Below, piece by piece: positions 21,776-32,647 of a stretch of DNA of 64,000 nt. The DNA comes from Durusdinium trenchii. Lineage: Eukaryota; Sar; Dinophyceae; Suessiales; Symbiodiniaceae. The translations under genes and the position numbers were made by a program. The DNA is taken from contig CAXAMN010029094.1 of the NCBI GenBank assembly GCA_963970005.1, positions 467,408 to 531,407 of the forward strand. The letters are read 5' to 3'. Position 1 is the stretch's first letter. Each line of letters starts with the position of its first letter. A model generated the notes under the pieces. That model made no database searches and was not told the origin of the DNA. It saw only the letters and a list, made by a program, of their open reading frames with translations.

Positions 21776-22511
21776 GAATGAAACAGGTTCCATGAAGTTT
21801 CTATGCGTCCATCGGTTGCATTGGTGTGAGAGACCAGGTGCATCAGCTGAATATGGGTCAGCTGAACAGTACTGTCGGGTGACGAGGGCCGTTTCTGGCC
21901 ATGACTCTTGCCGGTGTGCGCAGCAAAACACAAAGTGACCCATTTAAGCAATCAACAGAGCAGTTGAAGGAGCTGTTGGCCTGTTACATGTTTCGAAGGC
22001 TGTGTTCCCAAAACCTTTCACGTTCTTGGCAATTTCCGGGGCACCTGAAAGGTCCAAATTCTTGTTTGTGTCCCATTATCGACCCATCTCCCTTGAGCCG
22101 AGACCAACATCCCAAGAAGGACGATGGAGAGCCGCAGGTGTTGCTCTACCTAGGATTATTCAAGAACTTGGAACGATAATTTCCCGTTACTTTTTGGATC
22201 TTTTTTGGGTAGGACATGGTAAGACTAAAAAGAGCAAAACAAATAATATTATATATATATATGCACGTTCGCGGTGACCGGTACAAAGGCGTCATTTTGG
22301 GAGAGGTACAAGCTTGTGTATGCCAGCTGCCAAATAAGCAATGTACTACGGTAGTGACTATAGTGCATATAATGTGAACAACTTCTGCCAGTTCAGCGTC
22401 AACAAGGACACCGTACGAGCAATCCAAGGGGGACACTGGGTAAATGCGCCATGGAAGAAAACAAACAACCTGAATCTAACATTCATGAGACATGCCCAAA
22501 CACTCCACACC
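21776..22511. other. Non-coding stretch
   Basis: Short conflicting ORFs only, and an AT microsatellite at about 22245-22262. Confidence 0.45.
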
Positions 22512-22572
22512 TACATTGACCCCTGAAATCAACCACCCCTGGCCCGATCAGTAAATATGCCAGTCCCAAACA
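22512..22572 (+). repeat. Dispersed short repeat, copy 1
   Basis: Contains TGAAATCAACCACCCCTGG followed by GATCAGTAAATATGCCAGTCCC. Related copies occur at 23931, 26408, 49209 and, inverted, 54701. SINE- or MITE-derived; termini not resolved. Confidence 0.6.
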
Positions 22573-22843
22573 GGCCCCACTTGGATCAACCAAGGAGACG
22601 CAAAGGGCAATTGGCTTATTCTTAGAGTCTTGAGTCTTGTAATTTTTGCTCGAATGCATAAATCTGCTCGTTTTTGCTCCTGGAGCCTGTTTCTGATATG
22701 ATTGAACTTTCCAAACTTTTCCTCATGGTTGCCATTCCACCAGTATCCACCAGTTATGTTTAGTAGGTACACTAAGCACCCCAAAAGTAAAGATTAGCCA
22801 CTTCACTTGGAGGCCTGGAGGCTTGAGTTGTCCGCCCTACTCC

Positions 22844-22952
22844 CACAAGAGTGCCCGACAAGAGTGTCCCAAGAGCTTCGCATGGGAGTGTCTCACAAGA
22901 GTATTCTACAAGAGTGCCCGCATACAAGAGTGTATATCCTACAAGAGTTTCA
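22844..22952. repeat. ACAAGAGTG minisatellite, irregular
   Basis: About eight copies of the core CAAGAGTG separated by 2-12 variable bases (for example ACAAGAGTGCCCG). Spacing is uneven, which distinguishes it from a simple satellite. Confidence 0.65.
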
Positions 22953-23719
22953 AACAATGTTTGGCCGTTTTCTTTGTGCGTGTTTGCATTCGGGCTCGTG
23001 GTTTCCATCGATTTTTGATGCTTGGAAAGCCCGTAGTGTGTAAATTTAAAAGGACAAATGCGGAGCGAATAGCCTCACCATGATATAAACATACAGTATA
23101 TAAACCATCCCTTGGATTTGAGCCAAGAGTCTTGAGGGGGGATACTTCAGGTGAACATATTCCTGCCTCACCCATCCTCTTTGTCACCCCGCAGGCGGTC
23201 TGCGGCACGCTTCGCGGTCGAGGCGGGCGGCGGCAGTCATGGTTTGCTCAAGCAGGGGATCTCTTGCCAAAGATTTAGGACAATTAGCAGGGGATCTTCA
23301 CACTTCACGGTTGGGGTGCCAAACATAACTAAACAAAACATGCACGTCACTGAGTACGTCTGTCTGCAACACCCAGGCCAAGTGCGGGGATTTGGTACTA
23401 TTACAGTAATATTCTTGGTCAATCGCTTGCTGCAAACCCCTCCACGCTTGCACTCTCAATGCATCTGTGTAGCTTCTGTTCACCTTCGAAGAATGAGTGG
23501 GTGCTTGGCCCATTTCACTTGAGACCCTGGCTTTGAACAAACACGAAACATCAGAGGGCCCGCTCGCTGCAAAGGGCCGCGTCTCACATGCCGAAGGCGA
23601 TAAAGGCGTACCTGGTGAGAACTGACGCTGGGATCACATGTGTTCTAGTTTGAGAGGATGCGCATGTTATGTATTGAAATCCATTCAAATCCATTGACAT
23701 CCTCGAAACCTCTCCACCA

Positions 23720-23840
23720 GCCGCTTTGACCGCCCCGGAGCCACCACACCGGACACCGCGCACGCCCCGACACACCGAGTTCGCCCGGACACCGGGGTCG
23801 GGTCGAGACCGCACTCGTGGTGCCGAGAGGGGGGGAGGAA
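23720..23840 (+). CDS. Exon-like island, Pro/Thr/Arg-rich
   Basis: A strongly GC-rich block; one plus frame reads RFDRPGATTPDTAHAPTHR and stays open across the island with GC-biased third positions. A minus frame is also open, so the strand is uncertain. No domain. Possibly a disordered-region exon. Confidence 0.2.
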
Positions 23841-23930
23841 AAAACGGACCGCAAACCCTACATGAATCGAAGAAACCCTGACCTCAACCATCATGAGACT
23901 GTCATGATTTGCCCCCCCCCCCTTCACCTA

Positions 23931-23990
23931 TGAAATCCACCACCCCTGGCCGTTTCTCGGTGCATAGGCCAGTCCCATGGATGGTCTAGT
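23931..23990 (+). repeat. Dispersed short repeat, copy 2
   Basis: TGAAATCCACCACCCCTGGCC, then CCAGTCCCATGGA: the same core as copy 1, and preceded by a C10 run. Confidence 0.6.
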
Positions 23991-24194
23991 TTTTCTGGAT
24001 CCACGGCCACCCTCTGAGAGGGTGAGATGTTCGACACTGTTAGCCTTGACAAGGTCCAGTTGTACTGAACCCCTAAACATCGATGATCTACTTCCGATTT
24101 AAGCATTCTGCCAAGCTTGCAGTGCTTTAAGCTACCTCCAAGCCCATCCACACATGTCTCAGCAACAGAAGTAAATTAATGATCCAATGAATCA

Positions 24195-24500
24195 ACTATT
24201 AATATATATATATATATCACAAAAATACCAAAAGGAACTACTAGAGACAGGTGGCCTCAGGTGGCTGAAGAAAATGAATATGTATATATATATATATGTA
24301 TATGTATGTGTATATACTATATATATATGGTGTATATATATATATGGTGTGTATATATATGATATATATATATATATATATATGGCATATACATAAATAA
24401 ATGTATATGATATTATATGATATAAGACTCACATGACTCACGTGCTATAAAGAGTATCTAATGTGTGTACATATATATATATATATATTATGAGCCAGTG
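24195..24500. repeat. AT microsatellite cluster
   Basis: Long TA and TATATG/GTATAT runs interrupted by short unique segments. The Ile/Tyr-rich ORFs across it are artefacts of the repeat. Confidence 0.85.
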
Positions 24501-26166
24501 TCAACCAAAAGTATAGGTTGGGGCTATATTCACACGTAAATTAGGGCGTTGCCTATTGTTTACCAGGTTTTGGCACTTTGGGCATAACAAAAAACATAAT
24601 CATAACAGTATTTCCAATGTGGACACAAGCAGGATCCTCAATCTTGAATCCTTTTTTACCCACCGTTGGAAGGAGTGTGAAGTGGCCAACGCCGCATGGC
24701 CCTTTTCTTGCCTGCAGAATTGATGGGCTGTAGGTTGGAAATGCTTCAACCAAGTGCGAAATGGCCTAAGACACTCAGAAACATCAATAAATTTGCCAGA
24801 AGTAGCACATCATCATCCACATGTATAGAACCCAGATATTTGGTTGGAAACAATCATGATCATAATCATTCCTAATCACACTTACACCCTAAAAACCCGA
24901 TGCAATAACACGTTATATATATATATAGAGATCAAAGCGTCTCGGACTCCATTCCGAACGGTTAAAAAAACGGGAAGGATCCGACGGTCGGGGCGACGGA
25001 CTGCGCCAGCGCCATCAGGAACAGAAACACAAGTTCTAATGTTGGAATTGAAGAGGGGAGGATTTTCCACCCAATCAGCACAGCAAGGCCAACTAGGTTC
25101 TTTCGGAAAAAAAAACAAAAAATTAAACTTCAACCTTAACGGATTTTTCACCTCCCGTGGCCCGTGACTCGTCCAGAAGGATTTCCATCTTTTCCTCTGC
25201 GGGATGTCCACGCGCCGCAGAGACCGGACTTCAGAGCATCAACCTGGCAGAATGGCAAGCCGCAGTTCTTGAGCAAGCTGATCCACCGAGAAACTGCGAG
25301 GAGCACTGAAGTGACGGAAGAAACCCACGAAACTAAATGAACATATTTCCGTGTCTGTTGAAAGTTCCAGGTGGTGCCAGTGTCATTCTTCCATCACTAG
25401 CAGCTTAGTCCATCAACAATATGTCATGCAGTCCAAGCAGGCAATTCCAAAAGGGCACTAGTCAATTGGGGAGAATCCGCGGCACAAGCTCAGAACGGTA
25501 TGCCTAGTATGCCTAGTAATGCCTAGTAACTATTTCATCTGATTAACTTAAAGTGCATTGGGACGGCGACCAAAGTCAATGATGTGAGTCAGATCGCCAG
25601 GAGAGATCTGCCTCATGTGTGTTGCTGCAAGCTATGAACCGCAGATCACACAAAATCATAAGTAGGTATGTCGAGGTCCTTAATGGACAGGTTCCGCCAG
25701 ATGCGTAAATGTTGGGTCTAAGTGTGGGTTGAACATGGTTGCAGTGCACCCCCCACCACCAAACCTTGAATCAAATTCCCAACCTCGTTGGAAGAAGGTC
25801 GCGTCGTAGTCCGGCATGGACGTCCTCCACAGCGGCCAAGCTGAGCTGCATGGCTAGAAAGTAAAAACATGTCACTGGAACCAGGAGGTCAAGACCGTTG
25901 AATAGATTTACATCACATGATCAAGAATCAAGGCAACAAAAGTACAACCCTCGGACCCTCATGCAAGGGTGATGAAAAGCTTAGTTTGCCACTGGATCTT
26001 GAGTGGATCTTGGATTGATTTCGGATTAAAATGTTAGTTCATGTTAGTTCCACAACATCGCCTGCCAGGTCCGTGGGCCTGTGGTTCTGGTAACGTGACC
26101 GGATTCCCCAAGTAAAGGGGGGGGGGAGTCCGCATCGGTCAGACCATGTCAGACCTTTTGAATGAC
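24501..26166. other. Non-coding stretch
   Basis: No supported gene. A GC-rich patch near 24960-25020 and an AT run near 24913-24925. Small direct repeats of ATGCCTAGTA near 25500-25530. Confidence 0.45.
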
Positions 26167-26271
26167 TACCAGGGGCCCCGCAAATCATCAAAAACCTGGT
26201 TTTCCCTAGCAAGAAACATGGTTTTTGTATATGAAAACCTTTGTTTTTCATGGTTTTGAGGGCCCCTGGTA
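26167..26271. mobile_element. MITE with TACCAGGGGCCC ends
   Basis: TA-CCAGGGGCCC..GGGCCCCTGG-TA, about 101 bp between the TA duplications. The interior also folds (AAAACCTGGTTTT against AAAACATGGTTTT). It shares TACCAG termini with the 13697 element but not its interior, so it is a different subfamily. Confidence 0.7.
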
Positions 26272-26407
26272 TAGTCTGTATAGAGACACCCAAGTAGATA
26301 GAAAAATAGATACGAAACATGTATTGTGCCACTATCCATTTGGGGACCACCTTTTTTCCCAAATGGCAACCCATGGGACTGGAATATGTGTCGCCCCAGA
26401 AAGACGC

Positions 26408-26460
26408 CTGAAATCCACCACCCCAATGTATGTAAATACTCCTACATGGAGCGTCTGGGA
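26408..26460 (+). repeat. Dispersed short repeat, copy 3
   Basis: TGAAATCCACCACCCCAATG, then CATGGAGCGTCTGGG, matching copies 2 and 4. Confidence 0.5.
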
Positions 26461-26838
26461 TATATAATGTATAACAAAGACATGAATTCGCCCCCCACCA
26501 AGGGTGCACAACTGGTAGCGATCCCAGTTTGGTCTGGATGAACACATATCAAAACCTCCAAACATACCGTACCGTACAAATGGTCTGGATCTTCCCTCAC
26601 AGCTGCACAACTATGGCTTCCGTCATATCAATGGAGACCTCCCGCATCTCAGCCGAGTCTGCATTTTTGGTTGTGCAAAGAAAAACCTCCAAACCTGCAA
26701 ATCAATTCTGGCCGAGTCTGGCTGACTGTTTCAGGAAAAACGACACACGAAACCTTTGGCCCCTTTCTTAAGAGGTTGTGAACTGCAAATGAATTCTTGC
26801 ATCCTCTTGCATACTGCTTGACCTTGATTGATAGCTCG

Positions 26839-26878
26839 ATGCTCCGCCATGCTCCGCCATGCTCCGCCATGCTCCGCC
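26839..26878. repeat. 10-bp tandem repeat, four units
   Basis: ATGCTCCGCC repeated four times without mismatch. Confidence 0.85.
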
Positions 26879-27670
26879 CGCGGTCCGGCCTCGAAGAGGC
26901 ATCTTGTCTGGACGTGAGGACTTCAAATCCATCCTCCAACGGATCGAACATTGGGTTTCGAGGCTTCGAGAAGGCTGAGGCAGGTCATGTGTTTCAACAG
27001 AACGCTTCGTAATTCGTAAGGAATGATTCTGATGTTAGACATGCCACCCAAAACGGACTCAGGTCCACCTTTTTTGGAGCTTCCTCGGAGTTCGGTCGGA
27101 GTTCAGGGCTGCCAAAACAGGATGGGACCCTCAGAAGGCTTGAGATTTGTGTCTTCGAGCTTGCTGCAACGGGTAACAAGTAAACATGAATACCAGAGCA
27201 AAAACATCCAGGGACTCTACAATTCTGACAGTCCAAGACTGCCACTCCAAGATCGCTTTCAGGCTAAAAAGGATGCGAAAGGTCACTTAATTCATTGATG
27301 GGATCTATCAAAGCCTATAGGGCCTCCGGCCATATCACCTTCGACCCATGGATCCTTCGATCGACGATGGCCGGAGAGGTCCACCTGAGCCGAACCGCAG
27401 TGGATGTTCAACGGGACCCAAAGACGTCAACATATACTGTATATACCCTGGGAGTCAAAGGCGATAAAAAGAATGGTCTGACTAGGTGACCCGAAAAGGA
27501 ATATCCTTTGCATCAGTCGGTCAAAATATAGTCTTTGGACTTCTAGGGTATATATATATAAAGACTCGTCAGCATCCTTTTCTAGTTCGCTCTGCAGCAG
27601 ATTTGTCAAAATAATGATAAAAAGTTAAGACAGAAAACCCGAAAAAAGAGAACCGGGTTGGTTACCTCCC
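26879..27670. other. Non-coding flank of the DIRS-like element
   Basis: No supported gene. An inverted pair CTCCGGCCAT/ATGGCCGGAG occurs near 27327-27376. A short AT run is at 27550-27561. Confidence 0.45.
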
Positions 27671-27702
27671 CCCCTTCTTCGGTCCACTACTCAAAGAAGG
27701 GG
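27671..27702. repeat. Hairpin near the 3' end of the DIRS-like element
   Basis: CCCCTTCTT and AAGAAGGGG form a perfect 9-bp stem around a 14-base loop, about 70-100 bases past the recombinase stop. DIRS elements end in unusual inverted repeats; this may belong to that terminus, but no matching 5' terminal repeat was found. Confidence 0.35.
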
Positions 27703-27798
27703 ACGTATCCAGGTAACCTGTCCCCCCCAACCAGGCGGGCCAAACCCCAGACCCTGGCCAGGTCCTGGGGAGCTTAAATGCGACCTTTTTTTCGCTCC

Positions 27799-28164
27799 TC
27801 ACGAGCACTTTGAAGGTCGTTTGAGGGGGTTTCTTCCCCTCTTTCCACGTCCCCCGAGCCGACGCTTCTCGTCGGGCGGCCTGCTGCTTTGCAGCGGCTC
27901 AAGTGTTCTGAAGGACTTGGGGGTGGAATTTTGAAAAAACTTGCGGTACGGTGCCAAAAACTGCTCAAAAGGACCTAGCTGCATCTCTGTCAGGACTGCT
28001 CTGGACTCGTTCAGGTATAGGCGGGCCGTCTTTTGGGCCTGCCAGCGACCTAGAAGCATTACCCTATCTAGGTTCCCATGCTGGCAAAACCACCATGTAG
28101 CCCCCCCCCCTTCGGAGGGAATAGGGTCGGAGGTCAAGGGGTTCCAGGTGCAAAGCCTCAACAC
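27799..28164 (-). pseudogene. Tyrosine recombinase, C-terminal part with the catalytic Tyr
   Basis: After the G10 run this frame reads GGATWWFCQHGNLDRVMLL and then LGRWQAQKTARLYLNES, where the Tyr of ARLYL is in the nucleophile position. A Ser/Arg-rich tail follows. One base fewer in the G10 run would fuse it to the upstream frame, giving one recombinase of about 375 residues. A third frame is open past 27799 to 27774. Confidence 0.8.
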
Positions 28165-28864
28165 ATGTTTTGAAAAGCTTGCGCCAGCGGGCTGCTGGCG
28201 GGCACAGACGTTGGTGAGTACTAGCTAAACAGCACCATTGGTGTAAGTACCGAAAGGCTGTATCGTGGCCGACGGTGACGCTTTCCTGGACGCCGGCTCT
28301 CTTGCCGGCCTTGGTCATTCCTAGACTGACAACGGCGACTCGCAAACTGTCCGAAATGTCAATCCGACGTTTGGTCACATCTAGCAATTCACCAGTGCGT
28401 AAAATGCCGTAAAAACACAACAGAAGGCTGGTCGCAAAGGAGAAATACTGATGATACAAACTCCAGCCAACCATAGCATGGAGGATGCGCTCGGGCATGG
28501 GCGGCGCCCGATTGGGGAGTTTGTGAGTAACCCATGTCTTCACCAATCGCCATGCTCCAGGGAGTTGCCCCCGTATTTTGGCGTCGAAGTCCTGAAGGGA
28601 CGCTAGGGTGTCGGCGGCCAGTCCACGCCCCTCCCCGGTACGCCATAGGTGTTCCACGTATTCCATGACCAAAGGATCTAACAAACTGCGGCGACTGGGC
28701 AACTCCAGGCCTTCCTCTTTGAGAAAAGCGAGGAAACGGTTCAAAGCACGATCATATCGGATGCGGGTGGCAGGCTGCACAGTCAGCCCACGCAGACTTC
28801 CTAACCTTTGCCTTTCTTTCGCTCTACTGGCTTGGGTGGTTCCCTCAAGAACGGCCCTTGGCAT
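28064..28864 (-). pseudogene. Tyrosine recombinase, N-terminal and catalytic part
   Basis: 266 codons from an ATG that overlaps the end of the RNase H frame. An N-terminal helical core-binding domain covers about 25-115 (RYDRALNRFLAFL, then VMEYVEHLW). The first catalytic Arg is in FYGILRTGELLDV (R156). Box II reads RPYSLRRGG, with Tyr 248 in the usual His place and R251. The frame is lost at the G10 run (plus strand C10, 28101-28110). The true continuation is the frame 28164-27799. Recombinase of this kind inserts the circular or linear DNA copy without a DDE integrase. Confidence 0.85.
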
Positions 28865-29894
28865 GCTTAAACTTAGTCTTTACTGACCACCGCGACGGCT
28901 TATCCGCCGGGTTGAGGTCAGTGTGCACATAGCCCCATAGGGCTCCCACATTGTGTGCCAATAGAAGCGAATTGATTCGGCAAAGGGTCCTGCGTAATCT
29001 CCTAGAGGAAGTGCGTCCGCGTGTGAGGCTGTGTAAACAGACAAGAGAGTCAGTGAGGTGGAGAATGCGCATGTTGTGCTCGCCCATGTGTTCACAACGC
29101 CATCGGAGGCATGCCAAAATTGCCCTCAACTCCAGGGAGTTGATATGCTCACCCTGACTGCGCCATTTCCACCCTGAGACAACCCTCCATTTCCACATCT
29201 TGGCATTTACTGTGCGCCGTAGTCGTTGGTAGCTCTGAATCTCATCCTGCGCTGCGGTGATCATCAAGTCAGAGCCCTTTGTGGAGACCAGGCGGCCCAA
29301 CTGGTGTACTAGAGTGCCCTCCGGGACTCCGCTGACCTGTTGCTCGGTCTGTAAAGGGGGCCGCATCAGTCGCGACTGTATGTAGGGATTCCCTTCCAGT
29401 GTTATTCGGGAGAGCACTTCCGCTGGCGATAACGAGGGTCCAGCCCCGCGCGGCCCAACTAGCTGTCCAAGCAGCCATGCCACGACCGGCACCGCCCAGC
29501 CATTGCCAACCAGCGAGAGACGTTTGTCGTTGTAGTCTGCGTGCTTCCTTTTGGACTTCGGCATGCACATCTGTGTATATCCAATGGGTAGCCCCATCAT
29601 ATACTCCCTTTCTCTGATATTTGGTATCCGGTAGTCTCCACGCTTGTTGATCATGCAATTGCGGGGGATGTATTGGTATGGCGGGAACCTGTGAAGGTCC
29701 TCCTCCCAGCGATCAATGGTGACTTGGTCGCACGCGTCCAATCCTGCAGGGCGATGTCCCCGAGTTGTCCGCGGTCTTGAAGTAGTGAACGTGGGGAAAG
29801 GTCGGGTGTCATCCACCTTTGTCCATCCAGCTTCAACTGAACTCGACCAGGGCTGACTCCCCGTCAGTGTCACACGCTCCACAGTGATGTCCAC
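28845..29894 (-). pseudogene. DNA methyltransferase C-terminus and second half of RNase H
   Basis: 350 codons. Residues 1-145 complete the methyltransferase: FPTFTTSRPR, a WEEDLHRFPPYQY block, the REREYMMGLPIGYT segment, and motif X as LVGNGWAVPVVAWLL. After a linker, RNase H resumes with HINSLELRAIL (E255), HLTDSLVCLH (D282) and LNPADKPSR (D331). With D144 of the upstream frame these make the full catalytic quartet. The methyltransferase is therefore placed inside RNase H. The frame overlaps the recombinase start by 20 bases. Confidence 0.85.
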
Positions 29895-30430
29895 ATCCTC
29901 GCCTTCGGGCTGGGAGCTAATCCAGTAAAGACGAGGGCGGCTGCACCAGCAAAGAGTACCTGCATGCGTCTATTTCCCAGGGTCGTCCCCCGAATGACTC
30001 CGACATGATGTTCTTGTCGCGGTCGTCCATGGACGCAACACTTTCCATCAAACAATGCACTTGTCCCCACGGAAAATATTGTTGCACCATGTCACGCAAG
30101 CGCTTCACGTGAATGAACAGGGATGATCGCTCGTCCCGCAAAGCGCCCTTGCGCTGGCTGTTGAGCCTCGAGACACCCTGACATGGGGGTCCAGCCCCGA
30201 TGATGATCAGGGACGCTTGCCCATAGCGCAGCGCCCATTTCCGTACGTCGGCCTCGGTGATCCCCGCGACATCCTCATAAGGCCAGCTGTCAGGGAAATG
30301 GTGCTCCACCATGCACTCTACGACCCGCCATGTCCTTCTCGACGCAAATGTGCCCTATCACGTCACACCCAAGGATGTCCAATGCCACTCGGAGACAACC
30401 TATTCCATCGAAGAGTCCAATACTAAGGAC
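29460..30430 (-). other. DNMT3-like methyltransferase domain, composite of three frames
   Basis: Motifs I, IV, VI and X occur in correct order across two frameshifts (near 30312 and 29930). Family role: transfer of a methyl group from S-adenosylmethionine to C5 of cytosine. Published work on Symbiodinium elements of this type showed de novo CG methylation by such enzymes, suggesting that newly copied element DNA is methylated by the element itself. In this copy the frame breaks should prevent a full-length product unless they are sequencing errors. Confidence 0.82.
29917..30312 (-). pseudogene. DNA cytosine-5 methyltransferase, central part
   Basis: About 131 codons with the catalytic motif IV, GAGPPCQGVSRLN (nucleophile Cys 44, bases 30183-30181). 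Next come the ALRDERSSLF segment and motif VI in the form MESVASM, where most family members have ENV. It resembles DNMT3-type enzymes. The frame breaks again near 29930, after a QPPSSL segment. The internal start is a frame artefact. Confidence 0.85.
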
Positions 30431-30973
30431 CCGCTGACCCCCGCTGCTCACCATCCCTCGACACTCCTCTCCCAGGGCCACCTTCTCCCCGTAGGTGGTG
30501 AGGCTCGTACTCACACACACCCCGCCTCCGTGCTGGGAGGCATCACTGCAAGTGACTTTTGGGTTGAGGTCGAGGCGGAAATCCATTCGACACAGGGGTA
30601 CAAGGCACAGGAAGCGGATGATCTCCAACTTGACTCCTTGGGGGATGAGTTGACGGTGCCGACCACACGTGTTGAATGATTCAATAAAAGCCCAGCAGAG
30701 GTTCAGCCCTCCGAGAAGTTGTCGACGAAAGGTTGAGAAATACACCAGGCCTCCACATACCACCTGCATCTGTCGCTGGGAGCAGTGTGTCTCACTCATC
30801 AGCTGGTAGGCGATTGTGATGTATTTCGAAAGCTTCTGCCCCTTGGGATATGCAATGCCTCTCTCGCCGTCCAATACTGCACCTTGTACCTCCGCAAGCG
30901 ACTTCCTACTTGCCGCTTTTCCTGGATGCCTTGGAAGGCCCCACTCCTGGTACTCCTGCCTCAGTGCCTTCAC
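30290..30973 (-). pseudogene. RT thumb, first half of RNase H, start of DNA methyltransferase
   Basis: About 228 codons. Residues 1-120 are RT connection sequence (VVCGGLVYFSTFRRQLLGGL). Residues 138-160 hold the first RNase H strands with the first catalytic Asp (VTCSDASQHGGG, D144). The frame then enters methyltransferase motif I, LSIGLFDGIGCLR (about 183-195), the S-adenosylmethionine-binding loop, and a motif II region (VEKDMAG). It ends in a frameshift near 30312; the methyltransferase continues in another frame. The initial GTG is not a real start: the frame is internal to a polyprotein. Confidence 0.8.
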
Positions 30974-31539
30974 CTCCGGGCAACCTCTTCTTGGATGTCT
31001 CCCAGGACTTCGTGGGGGTATTTCTCCAGGAGGTCATAGTTGTCGAGGTAGACCCGCCATACTGCCTTTCCTTCGGGTAGGATGCGGTCCTTGCGTATCT
31101 CGAGAGATTGACTGTTGCGTGCGTGGTTGTGTGCTTGAGACCTGAGTGCTAAGACCCTATGCACATGTTGCGCAATGCCCACGCTGTTCACAAATCCCAT
31201 GGGCAGCACCTTTGAGCAGGGATAACAGGGTTGGCCCCGAAACTCCGCGGGCACCAGGTCATCTGGCAGAGCTTTGTTGAAGCACAAGTAGGGGTACCAG
31301 CAGCTAGGCAGTCGCAGGGTGTAAAAGAAACACCGTAGGTCCTCGCTTGACACCACCAGGGATTCATGGGGTTCGATATGGAAGGGGGTCATTCCAAACC
31401 AATGCGGCAGGGTTGAGATGTCCCCGTGAAGCCCTTGGCACAGTGCATTGAGTGGCACTAAATTCATAATAAGGCGGTAAACCGGAATGCCTCCAACCTC
31501 TTCGTTTTTCTCCACGCCAAAAAGGCCGTTTAGCAACAT
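30970..31539 (-). pseudogene. DIRS-like reverse transcriptase, palm domain
   Basis: 190 codons with the RT core. A fingers segment RLIMNLVPLN comes first. Motif A is SSEDLRCFFY (catalytic Asp 67), motif B is LPMGFVNS, and motif C is VYLDNYDLL (Asp 166, Asn 167). Motif C normally holds two Asp; here the second is Asn. I recall the same YLDN in relatives, so it may be a family trait rather than damage. The frame ends at 30970; the thumb continues in the next frame from about 30980 (EVKALRQEYQEWGLPRH). Confidence 0.82.
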
Positions 31540-31943
31540 CTTGTCATTGACTCGAAAAACCTCCGTGCTTCCAACAGCCCTGCGGCCACCTCTGGCCAGT
31601 CTCTGTCTGTTACCATGACCTTTGCTTTACGCACCTGACCCCATTCATGGGGTGGCTTGAGGAAATCTGGGAAGTGCTCAATGTAATGCTTGCAACCCTG
31701 TTCACATATATCCTTCAAGTCCACCACTCCGATCTCACGGGGTATCGCAGGTTTGATATTCTTCCAGGTAAACTGTTGCGCTGTCCTGACCTCGTCTCCC
31801 TTATAGTCTATGGTCCTTGTCCTGAAAAAAGATGTCCATTCAAAATCCTGAGTCACCTCCTCAATTCCCCCGAGCCGAGTCACGTCTCGAGCGATAGACT
31901 GGAGGATGCGGGTGTGCGCCTCTGACACCGTCTGCGGCTCCAA
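31530..31943 (-). pseudogene. DIRS-like reverse transcriptase, N-terminal part
   Basis: About 138 codons of conserved lead-in to the RT: FEWTSFFRTRTIDYKGDEV and, later, KVMVTDRDWPEVAAGLLEAR. The frame is lost at the A5 run 31555-31559 (T5 on the coding strand). The RT continues in the -1 frame. No true start codon is evident. Confidence 0.75.
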
Positions 31944-32647
31944 GTCGGGTCCCCCATCCTGCAGTGATGCGGCTTGGCAACCTCGAATTCAAACCTAAGC
32001 ATGCAGCAAAGACCCACTCAACGACCCACGATTCTTCGGCTTTGAGGACATGAGCGATCTGGTTCCGACGGGTCGGCAAAGGGAAGGTGCACTTGGGTCC
32101 CAAATTGCCCGGTCTCCCTCCTTTCGCCGTGGACTGGCTGCAGAGCGATGAAACCCCTCGGAAAACCTCTACCAGATCTCCCCCCATCTCCCAAAGCCTC
32201 TTGCCACACAGTCCTTTTCCCGACTGGGCGAGTCGAGCAGGGCTTTGCCCCGGGGCGTTCAGGCCACTTGCACAGCCATCAAAAGTATCTGTCGGCTGAT
32301 TGCTGATAGCCTCCGCCAAGGAGAAATTGTCCGGTGGCAGTGGAGGGAATGTCACGTCCTCCGAGCCTGCCTCCACAGGGTTTCCAACCCCGATCGTAGT
32401 GCGATGTCCTGGAGAGGTTTCTCAAGCTAGGTCATCGGTCTGCCGCTTCATCTGGGCGCCCAATGCCTCGTCATTCTTTGTGAGGACCAGAGCAGGGCTC
32501 AACCCCCGATTTCCCTACTGTCTGTATCACAAGCCTGAGCCTCCGGGGTTACACGCTGCTCCAGATGTAAAATACGATCCACAGGGCACTCCCACCCCGT
32601 CCTGATCTCTGTTGCATTGCTGTGGCTCCTCAAGCGTCCTCTCTCCT
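31944..32647 (-). pseudogene. Decayed region between ORF2 and reverse transcriptase
   Basis: A minus frame at 32376-31861 begins with recognisable sequence (LPPDNFSLAEAISNQP, then a Cys/Gly-rich segment) and drifts out of frame near 31990. The frame leading into reverse transcriptase opens just downstream (LQDGGPDLEPQTVSEA, using codons before 31943). So the polyprotein reads through here with at least one frame break. No named domain. Confidence 0.5.

Noticed and set aside
23105..23130. Relict dinoflagellate spliced leader
   Set aside because: TTTGAGCCAAGAGTCTTGAG resembles part of the leader complement by chance but lacks the conserved core, and no adjacent processed gene is present.
28101..28110. 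Programmed frameshift on the G10 run in the recombinase
   Set aside because: A homopolymer indel or sequencing error is simpler, since other breaks in the same element show it has decayed.
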